Of a DNA stretch of 64,000 bases, positions 56,694 to 64,000 are shown one piece after another. Numbering within the stretch: the first letter of the stretch is position 1; each line of letters starts with the position of its first letter. Under the pieces are notes generated by a model. That model worked only from the letters and a program-made list of their open reading frames with translations, was not told the DNA's origin and did no database searches. The stretch lies in NCBI GenBank assembly GCA_029582165.1, contig CM055885.1, forward strand, positions 9,732,729 to 9,796,728, given 5' to 3'. The position numbers and the translations under genes were made by a program. Origin of the DNA: Portulaca oleracea. Taxonomy: Eukaryota > Streptophyta > Magnoliopsida > Caryophyllales > Portulacaceae.

Positions 56694-57936
56694 TGTTACT
56701 TTAAGGGATTTGGTATCCCGCCCGCACATTAAAATATGGATTGGATGGGTTGAGGAAAACAGTTAAGGGTTAAAGGTTTGTAAAACGTTTGATTTGATCC
56801 CTCTCCCTAAAATGAATTGAAATGAACTTAAACCGTTTTAAACGTTAGGGGTAGACATTATTGAGATTTCCCCCTCATTTTCTGAAATGTTTTGTTTTCA
56901 GGTGAAGATCTAAATGCTGGGGACGGGAATTAGAAGTGAGGACGACGAGTCTAGAAGTCCTTACATCTCTTTATAATGTTTTCGTTATGAATTCTTAAAG
57001 TTCGTTGAATTGTTAGTAGTTACCGTTAGCAGACAGTTGTGTTTTCCTTTCTCGCCTTGTATTCCTTCGGGGATACGGCAGTGACGCCCAAACTAGATTT
57101 GAAGTCTTCCACTAAGTTTTGTCTGTTAACGTTAGTTTGACTTTGACTTTCTATAATTGAATTTCCGGGGCGTTACATATATTCATTTTTAGTTTTTTTA
57201 TTATGATGTAATATACAATTTAATATAGATATTTTATAAAAAAATTTTGTAGAAATTACACTATTCTAAACAATAGATATATCGTATATGTATAACCAGT
57301 TAGTAACTACATTGTCAACATAAACCATAATGACAATATGAGTCTCTTATCTAAATTAATAGGAAAAACAAATAAACTAGGAGATTTTGAACACAAGTAT
57401 CATTATACATAAGAAAACAATTAAAATAACTAAACCTAAATTATTTTGATGGCAATTTTTTTAATTTTTGTGAATTAATTGGTCAATATGGTAATTTAAA
57501 ATAGGGAAATTGGATTCTAATAATACGAACTTTTGACCATATAAGACTTAATAATACGAACTTTCGATTCAGTGATGAATAATACGAACTTTGACCCCCT
57601 GTTGCCCCCAATAACACACCACCGAGTTAAGATTAACTTGACTCGGCGACGGTCTGACGTGGCGGCGGAAGCAAGTCTCAAACAGCTTTATTTTGCCACG
57701 TCAGCCTCTTTCTCTCTCCTCTCTCTCTCTCTCTTTCTCTCTCCTCTTTTCCTCTCTCTTCCTCTTCGTCATTCCCAGCCTCCTCCTCCTCCTTCTTCTT
57801 CCTCCTCCTCTCCTCCCAAACACCCTCCTTCCCCTTCATCTTCTCCACCAAACTAAACCCCAATTACATGCCCATAGATCAATTAGCCATAATTATATTT
57901 GTTTTCTCCATAGCTTTAACCTACTCCACAAGCAAT

Positions 57937-58096
57937 ATATATTACATGCACCCGGAGCATGTGCTCCAGATACTTGCGAGTGAACAATCATATGAATAAG
58001 AGTGAATAATCGTAACAATCAGAGTGAACAACCTAATACATATGAGTGAACAATTATAAAATCTGAGCACGTGCTCCTTGAGCACCTAATAAATTG
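57937..58096 (+). repeat. Short MITE-like repeat, copy 2
   Basis: CCCGGAGCATGTGCTCCAGAT at the left faces GAGCACGTGCTCC at the right. Several GAGTGAACAAT motifs lie between. It is homologous to 49066-49203 and nested in the MULE. Confidence 0.55.
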
Positions 58097-58452
58097 CACT
58101 CCACAAGGGTGCCAACTCTACAGCCTCCTCCACCATCATGTCGCAGTTTTCCGCCCTATTCCTCTTCAGACCCAACCAACAACCACCAAAAATCACTACT
58201 TGAAACAAATCCAAACCACTGCAAAAGCCTAAAACAAAAAAAAAAATAACAACTAAATTCAAAATCAAACCACAAGCTTAATCACATTACATCCTTTCCA
58301 AGTTCCAATCCAAAGCCAGTTCGAGAAAAGCCCTAAAAAGCACAAAACTAAGGCATCCAGTGACTGTACCTCACAATTCCGCGACGAAATTAGACCTGAA
58401 TTCTACCGCGAAATCAAATCAAAGAGCGTAATTAGAGAGAGAGCGAGAGAAA

Positions 58453-58788
58453 TTACTCATAAGAGAATGATAGGATGAACTTGGCAACATCAGGATCAGT
58501 TTTGAAATCAGAAGATGAATTTTTCGACAATTGCTGCTGCTGCTCTCCTTGAAAAGCAAGCTCGGTTTGTTTGAACCCATTCTTCTTCAGATATACAATC
58601 ACCGCCTTCTCAATCTCATCTTCCTCCATTGTCGAACTCCTTGAATTGAGTTCTACAGCTACTGCTCCTTCCGATTTTCTTTCTTCCTCCAATTCAACTC
58701 TTATTTCCGGCGAAAATTCAAAATCAGAACTTTTGACGTACAACAACCGAGCGGTGGCTCCGTAGGGAGGTACTGAGGTTGTTGTCAC
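58453..58788 (-). pseudogene. Captured TAF5-like first exon (LisH region)
   Basis: TAF5 is a WD40-repeat subunit of TFIID in the nucleus; its N-terminal LisH helices help dimerisation. The minus-strand frame contains MEEDEIEKAVIVYLKKNGF from 58629, then KQTELAFQGEQQQQ and TDPDVAKFILSFSYE. This looks like the LisH motif and following linker of plant TAF5. A splice-donor-like GA|GTAATT at about 58457 matches the expected exon end and is followed by intron-like sequence to about 58260. The 53 codons upstream of the Met read through what is probably 5' leader. The NTD2 and WD40 domains are absent, so this is a fragment. The family call is from memory of the motif and is moderately secure. Confidence 0.65.
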
Positions 58789-58925
58789 GGCGGCGCTTTG
58801 GGTGGTTGCCTATCGGAGGTCGGCTTAGTTCGAGAGGAGTGACAGGAGGAGCACCGGAGCACGAACGAGTCGAGCAGCACTCTACACTGGCGGAATGACG
58901 AAGAGGAAGAGAGAGAAAGAGAGGA

Positions 58926-58926
58926 T

Positions 58927-58981
<55 letters not shown>
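58926..58981. repeat. AG microsatellite in the MULE right arm
   Basis: About 27 uninterrupted AG units. The facing arm has a shorter, interrupted CT tract at 57715-57750, so the repeat has expanded on one side. Confidence 0.9.
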
Positions 58982-58982
<1 letters not shown>

Positions 58983-59190
58983 TGACGTGGCAAAATAAAG
59001 CTGACTGAGACTTGCTTCCGCCGCCACGTCAGACCGCCGCCGAGTCAAGTTAATCTTAACTCGATGGCGTGTTATTGGGGGCAACAGGGGGTCAAAGTTT
59101 GTATTATTCATCAGTGAATCGAAAGTTAGTATTATGAAGTTTATATGGCCAAAAGTTTGTATCATTAGAATCCAATTTTCCTTTAAAATA

Positions 59191-59954
59191 TAAAAAGCAA
59201 ACAGCTATTTACAAAAAGCTACTCAATGTAGCTTTTTACAAATAGGCTTTTTGGGGGTACAAAGCTAGTTGAATCCGCCAACCTACCAAATGCCCCATAT
59301 TGGCATATTGACTAGTCAAACAGCCAAAAACCCTCCAAAAAGTCATCCAAAAAGTCGGGCAACAAACGCCCCTGAATTATACTCTAGCGGGACCACATTA
59401 TAATTTTTACAAGGTGATACTATTCCCGAAATACATGATTAGTTGTGTTCTAGGTACTTATTACTACTTTCGTGCTAAAATATTTGTAGTTTGACTAAAT
59501 TTTGACCATTGATTATTCACCAATTATAATGAGTTACAGATTAGGATATGAAATTACCATCATTAGAAAGATACCTTCGTAAAAATTACAATGACGGTAA
59601 TTTTATATCGTAATCCATTGTAATTTGATAATAATCAACGGTCAAAACTTTGTCAAGTGACAAACACTTTAGGAAGGAGGTAGTATTTAATAACTTAGAA
59701 TCTCTTAACCTACAAACTACGATGTCAACAAGTACGACTTTGGGATAGGAGTTGGACACATTTAGCCATTGCAAGCCAAGATGCGAGATAATAATTCCTT
59801 TTTGTCATGGAATTTTCTGTAATCATCTAGAATGTCCCGGAATGCTCTAGAAACATACGGAATATTCCATATAAATACATTAAAAAAATAAATACCTAGG
59901 CGTTGCCCCGAACAAAAAAATAAATATCCAAGCGTTCATATATAAATACATTAA
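59191..59954. other. Intergenic DNA with a Stowaway MITE
   Basis: Bases 59215-59245 hold a short inverted AAAAAGCTACTCAATGTAGC-type repeat. The MITE at 59464-59683 is listed separately. No gene was found. Confidence 0.45.
59464..59683. mobile_element. Stowaway-like MITE
   Basis: The ends CTACTTTCGTGCTAAAATAT and, complemented, CTACCTCCTTCCTAAAGTG are inverted repeats flanked by TA. The arms extend through GTCAAAACTTTGTC-type sequence on both sides. Confidence 0.65.
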
Positions 59955-61600
59955 AAAAATGGAGCGTTGCTTGGAACGAATATGATGATACATTAAGATG
60001 AAATTCAAAAGACTTAACCAAGGAGAAGCAATTGTTTGATTATGTAAAACAAAACTATAATAAAATTATATAAGTTCAATAATAGTTAAGATGTAGACGA
60101 GTAAAAAAAACAATTATTAAGATAAAAGGGACATTATAAATGAGATGTTAAATGAGTGGAAGACGGTTATATGTGGTAAAAATACTGGAAAGTCACAATA
60201 AGATTATGAAATATGAACTTTCGAAATTAAGTGGATGTTGTCATAGAATTTATAACACTAATGACAATTCTGATGCTTCGACATATAACTTCTTCTTTCC
60301 AATTAACTGATGTGATTACCTCAATCAAGGGTTATATTGACCATTAAAATGAGATTTACGGACAAAAACCCATGGTTGTTGTAATTACTCAGATAATATG
60401 GCACATAACGTACATAGTGCTTCTTGCAATATGGGATGGAAGGTAGGGATGCTCATTATTTCAAACATAAACATGGTCAATTAAACATAAGGGAATAATA
60501 ATACTAAATTCACCATAGAAGCAACCTAAATCACTCCGAAAAAAAAGTTATGTATTAGACATTGTGTAATTTTAATTTGGGAAACAGTGGGTATGTAAAC
60601 AAACCGACACCGACATTTGTGAAATTTGAGAAAATTTATATTATTTGTGGTACTTGTTTATGGAAATAAATCAAATAACAAGTGCCAAAAATTATGAAAC
60701 CGGGACTAAAGTTTTTCCGGTTCATTTCCCGTCAGCAGCGGTGAATTGGAACCGAGACTGAGACCGAGGCCAAGAACAAAATTTTTCTCACGGTCACAAC
60801 CGAGACCGAGACCTCCAAAAATTATCGAGATCCTGGTCTCGCTAACCCCTACCTCACCCCCTGCATCCCATGAGTATAATAGCCATAAAACTATGGAAAA
60901 TCTTTTGTTGAAAAATGATAATATTACTGAAGACCTTCGTAGTAAAAAAAAGGACAAATAATATGGAATGGAGGGCGTACTGCTTGAAATAAATTCCCTC
61001 TGTTCCATATTGATTGTTAGTTAACTAAATATTACGGGCTTTAATGTCATTATGTAATTGATATTTTTATATATAATATTCTATTAAAAATTATAATATT
61101 ATACTTTTTGGATAATATTTATCGTTACAAACTTAATTAATGGTATTAATGGTATATAAAATATCATTATATATATTAAAAAATTTATGGTCAAAAATTA
61201 ATAATTTGACTATACAATCTCCAAATACAACAATTAGTATGAAATAGAGGGAGTAATCACCTATGCACACCATCACAATGACAATTTACGACAATTAAAA
61301 TGAGGGTCGGAAGTTAACAATGAAATATTTTTTAAGGTTGAGATTGATTGGCATATCAGATCTAACGATCACAATATCTTATACATTCTAAAATTCCTCT
61401 CAAGGCAGTCAACTTGATTCTTCAACTATAATAGTAAGTTATCATACTAAAATTGGATATATTTTTTCATCAAAAAAAAATGGATATATTTTGAATATTA
61501 GTACCTCTATAATGTAATTTTACACCATCAATATGTAACTATCATTTAAAAGATGAAAATAAATTTTTACATTTGTAGTATCTATATAATTTAATGCTTA
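59955..61600 (-). repeat. 1.7-kb unclassified repeat, copy B (inverted)
   Basis: This is the inverted counterpart of 49408-51128. It carries the same Stowaway MITE, the same GACCGAGAC-rich block at 60670-60860 and the GGAGCGTTGCTTGG end. Immediately outside, at 59890-59950, are further AGGCGTTGCC and AAGCGTTC motifs with T-rich spacers, suggesting terminal tandem copies. The coding potential is damaged. Confidence 0.65.
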
Positions 61601-61620
61601 TAATGTAACAAAAAATTACT

Positions 61621-61861
61621 TGGAGGTACCCTAACTTTTGGTGAAATGTTTTTCAAATAGCCCAACTTTTCAAAACACATATTGGGGTACCCTTAGTTTT
61701 TGGGTTAGTAATTATTAGGTGATTTTCCGGTCTTCAATTTAGTTAAGTGACCGAAATACCCTTATTCTTCCATTTGGAAGAAATACCCTCGAAGAAGAAA
61801 ATAAAGGTATTTTGGTCACTTAATAAAATTGATGGCCAGAAAAGCACCAGATAATTATTAA
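61621..61861. mobile_element. Foldback MITE cut by the Athila LTR
   Basis: GGTCACTTAATAAAATTGATGG at about 61815 pairs with the CTTCAATTTAGTTAAGTGACC arm at about 61732. The outer arm GGGTACCCTTAG...AATTATTAGGTG on the left loses its partner exactly at 61862 where the LTR begins. Confidence 0.55.
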
Positions 61862-62254
61862 TGTTTAGACCCAATTTTGTGTCTAAATACCGCCTAAATC
61901 CTTAGGCTTTTAACTCGTTTCGTGGTTTAATTTCATAGCATTTAATGTGTTTTTGGTTATTTTGCAGATTTTGGAGTTTTCACCGGAAACGTAGCAAATC
62001 AAGTCTTTTTTATAGCATTCTTGGTGATTTCCCGAGTCGAGCCGGACCGGAAACCGAGGCGGAGTCGACCCGGGACCACACTCCCGGCCTTTGGTGCCAA
62101 TTAGTGAACTAACGAATGCTACAACCTTCGGATTGAGCGTTACATGCTTCGGAAAGAAGGAAGAACAAAGGGAAGGGAAGCCGAAGCATAGCCCCCGCCA
62201 TGAATGGCGTGGCACCCGCTACGCCCAGAGCCCAGAATCGCCTGAGCGTTTTCG

Positions 62255-62412
62255 CAGGGTAGCGCCCGCTACCTTGAGCGTAGCACCCGCTACCTGCAGG
62301 GTAACACCCGCTACCATAGAGGTAGCACCTGCGACCTGTGCTCAAGTCAGCCATGGATTGTCAACTGAAATAGGTAGCGCCCGCTACCATAGGGGTAGCG
62401 CCCGCGACCTCC
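62255..62412 (+). repeat. Palindromic GC-rich minisatellite in U3
   Basis: Units GGTAGCGCCCGCTACC, GTAGCACCCGCTACC, GTAACACCCGCTACC, GTAGCACCTGCGACC, then after a 30-base gap GGTAGCGCCCGCTACC and GTAGCGCCCGCGACC. Each unit can form a GTAGC/GCTAC hairpin. Degenerate forms occur in two other Athila LTRs here. Confidence 0.8.
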
Positions 62413-62607
62413 TGGTCCCGAAGGAGACCGTACCTACAGTCTCCTAGACCATACCTACGGTCTCTCGAAGCTCGAAATCGCCCGACCTTTTTCGCTGGAG
62501 AGAACGAGACCGTGACCTCGGTCTCCTTGACCGTGGCCACGGTCTCCCTATGTCCTACGCGTGTTTTCGGCTTGAAATGCTGGGTTTTGGCCAACAGTTA
62601 TGCCTTG

Positions 62608-62615
62608 TATATATA
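62608..62615 (+). promoter_or_regulatory. LTR TATA box
   Basis: TATATATA in GCCTTGTATATATACTCCT, the same 19 bases as in the LTR at 47573-48838. It separates the U3 minisatellite from the presumed transcript. Confidence 0.7.
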
Positions 62616-63598
62616 CTCCTTGTTGAAGATTTCTTAGGGGCATCTAGGATTAGACTTGGACATTATTTCAGCTTGTAATTAGTGGATTTTAGAGGGAGAT
62701 TAGTGAGAGATTAATCTAGGGTTTTGGAGATTTGTGTTTATTATTGAAGATTTAGGTATTCAATCAATTGGAAGATTGTTGGATCATCTTTTTATTGCTT
62801 TCCTTTGTTCATCTACAGCATTTTGATAAGTATTCTCTTCCCTTAACTCTTTTATTAATTACTTTGCTAATTACTTTGCTTGTTATTAATTGCTTTGCTT
62901 ACTATTTCATTGTTCTTGCTTGTTTATGGTTGTTTGATGTTAGAAATCATGTTTAAGTTTGGTTTGGATGTTGTTAGCTTAGTTTTTATCATGATTAGTG
63001 GCTAGAAACCCTATGGATTAGGGGGTAATTAAGGGTGTGAATGGGTGATTCAGTTTGGGTTAGCAATATTAGTGAGTAATTAGTTGGGAAATCAATTTCC
63101 CACTCCTATCCTTCCCTCAAGTAGGATGTATTTGGGTGCGAAAGCTCCCGAATACATCTAACACTCGTGTTGGAAGGTAGGAATTAAGATAGTTAGTATT
63201 CTAATTCGCGAAAGCGAATAGAAACTAACTAGGAAATTACGTTTCATTAACCATTGGGTCTGCCGATGGACTTTGGGAAAGTTAATCCAGAGTATCCTCG
63301 AAAGAGGAAGCCCGGTGGGTATTTTCTAACGGAATTACCACTTGATTCTCTCTTCTTGTTACTCCCTTGTTGCAAAACCCATTTCCTCATCCCCGTTTGC
63401 ATCCCGAAAAGCCTCCGAAGCCCATTTCCCTTTTCTTGACCGACCTTAGTTTTGTTTCTTGCGTTGTGATCCTTTGCAACCGATATCCTTACCTTAGCAA
63501 TCTCATCCCGACCTTTGACCTAGTTTCTATGACCAAGGCCGCCAGCTCCCTGAGAGAGAACGACAAAACAGAGGTCTTACAAACCACGTTACACAAAA

Positions 63599-63616
63599 TG
63601 GCGCCGTTGCCGGGGA
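63599..63616 (+). other. Primer-binding site, tRNA-Asp type
   Basis: TGGCGCCGTTGCCGGGGA directly follows the LTR. It is the standard primer-binding site of Athila-type plant elements, complementary to the 3' end of tRNA-Asp, where minus-strand DNA synthesis begins. Confidence 0.85.
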
Positions 63617-63786
63617 GCCAGCGCCCCTAGTTTTAGTTTCTTGGTCTTTGGTTAATTGAGTTTGCTTTCACTCTAGAAATCAGTTTGTGCCAATCCAAAT
63701 GAATTTGATGCTTCTATCGGTTCTTGTTGGTGCATGTGGGTACGCCCTAATGTTCTATCGAGCATCATAGGAGGTTTCAAGTCCTA

Positions 63787-64000
63787 ATGGGTGAAGTCCA
63801 AGCTGATTCACACCGTACCCTTCTATCATATGTCGTTCCATCATCTGGTACGGGAGGCAATCCTATCAACCTACCGCCACTACCACCCACCGCAACATTC
63901 GAGTTCAAACCGTGCCTGCAGGACGCTTTTGCGAGAAACCAATTCTATGGAGATGGCTTCGAGGGTCCTATCGATCATATTAGAAGATTTGAAGACCGGA
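63787..64000 (+). CDS. Athila-type gag start, cut by window edge
   Basis: An ATG at 63787 opens MGEVQADSHRTLLSYVVPSS, followed by a Pro-rich stretch and FEFKPCLQDAF, RNQFYGDGFEGPIDHIRRFED at the window end. The FEFKP...NQF...HIRRF pattern is the start of the Athila gag domain. The frame is open for all 71 codons visible. Position, about 170 bases after the primer-binding site, also fits. Gag would form the cytoplasmic particle. Whether the element is intact cannot be judged from this window. Confidence 0.7.
   Translation, partial: MGEVQADSHRTLLSYVVPSSGTGGNPINLPPLPPTATFEFKPCLQDAFARNQFYGDGFEGPIDHIRRFEDR

Larger units (their letters stand above)
52201..57177 (+). mobile_element. Tekay-like chromovirus, 3' half with complete LTR
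   Basis: The element starts abruptly inside integrase. It runs through the chromodomain, the polypurine region and one full LTR. Everything upstream, including gag, protease, reverse transcriptase and the 5' LTR, is missing. The integrase is nearly identical to the minus-strand copy at the left edge of the window. It is not mobile by itself, but the LTR promoter is complete. Confidence 0.9.
53591..57177 (+). mobile_element. Complete 3' LTR of the Tekay-like element
   Basis: It begins TGTAAAACCCCG and ends CGGGGCGTTACA (3587 bases). A TATAAAAA box near 53930 precedes a C/T-rich, locally GC-rich stretch (53940-54430) that ends in four CCCTAA repeats. The seven-unit minisatellite is at 56528-56693. 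The two solo LTRs in the window align to it from end to end. The overlapping frames at 53925-54431 and 56452-56729 are composition and repeat by-products. Confidence 0.92.
57504..59181. mobile_element. Mutator-like element carrying a TAF5 gene fragment
   Basis: TTTAAAATA lies on both sides (57495-57503 and 59182-59190), a perfect 9-bp duplication. The ends GGGAAATTGGATTCTAATAA and, complemented, GGAAAATTGGATTCTAATGA start inverted repeats of about 270 bases at roughly 90 percent identity. They include a CT/GA microsatellite and end near 57776 and 58894 (CTTCCTCTTCGTCATTCC). No transposase is present. The interior holds a TAF5-like exon on the minus strand and a small MITE-like repeat. The structure matches Pack-MULEs, non-autonomous elements that carry host-gene pieces. 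Confidence 0.88.
61862..63595 (+). mobile_element. 5' LTR of an Athila-type Ty3/Gypsy element
   Basis: It begins TGTTTAGACCCAATTTTG, where a foldback MITE is interrupted, and ends CACGTTACACA three bases before the primer-binding site. A TATATATA box is at 62608-62615. Upstream, in U3, is a GC-rich palindromic minisatellite (62255-62412). The length (1734 bases) is usual for Athila LTRs. Its target duplication lies partly outside the window. The LTR at 38046-41216 is homologous. The 118-codon frame at 62091-62447 follows the minisatellite and is not a gene. Confidence 0.8.

Noticed and set aside
56452..56729. Two minus-strand frames with repeated KGIKNIAYQRH peptides
   Set aside because: They are translations of the LTR minisatellite and are not kept in the other LTR copies.
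57572..57983. 94- and 96-codon frames rich in Leu/Ser/Pro
   Set aside because: They lie in the inverted arm and CT microsatellite of the MULE.
62091..62594. Frames of 77-118 codons rich in APATCRVAPA-type repeats
   Set aside because: They are translations of the palindromic minisatellite in the Athila LTR.

Overview
The window looks like intergenic DNA of a flowering plant, probably a eudicot. It is AT-rich, has no bacterial gene organisation, and is packed with plant-type transposons: Ty3/Gypsy chromovirus and Athila-type LTR elements, an L1-type LINE with a zinc-binding domain and RNase H, and MULE, hAT, Tourist and Stowaway MITEs. I cannot name the species. Classifications rest on protein motifs read by eye and, where stated, on target-site duplications (TSDs) checked base by base.

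Only one host gene looks intact: a three-exon heavy-metal-associated (HMA) domain gene of the NaKR type on the + strand at 30460-31713. Its upstream 1.2 kb is stacked with palindromic repeats, and a probable solo LTR lies about 260 bases downstream. One other host-gene trace is a piece resembling the first exon of TAF5 (a TFIID/SAGA subunit), carried inside a 1.68 kb Mutator-like element at 57504-59181 that has a perfect 9-bp TSD. This is the most interesting single object here.

Layout. 1-2776: minus-strand Tekay-like chromovirus with large internal deletions, running off the left edge and inserted into a MULE-type MITE (to 3088). 3500-3753: CACTA-like end. 4179-5885: degenerate LTR-like segment. 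7634-8110: a hAT MITE and a Stowaway MITE. 8206-12029: candidate Helitron. 12-17.6 kb: AT-rich DNA with MITEs, a second Helitron-like end and a SINE candidate. 17619-20968 (minus) and 21989-25467 (plus): two solo LTRs of the Tekay family with perfect TSDs, forming a large inverted repeat around nested MITEs. 25.5-30.4 kb: AT-rich DNA and hairpins. 30.4-31.7 kb: the HMA gene. 31975-34611: solo LTR, TIR element and hAT element. 36-37.1 kb: a decayed coding region with an RRM-like motif. 38046-41216: Athila-type LTR interrupted by another Athila solo LTR and carrying a Tourist MITE. 41350-45483: broken LINE. 45864-48838: Athila gag and 5' LTR (minus). 49.4-51.1 kb and 59.95-61.6 kb: two inverted copies of a 1.7 kb repeat. 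52201-57177: 3' half of a Tekay element with a complete LTR. 61862-64000: 5' LTR, primer-binding site and gag start of an Athila-type element that continues past the right edge.

The elements do not form an operon or pathway. The story is one of nested insertion, LTR-LTR recombination and capture of gene fragments around a single surviving gene.
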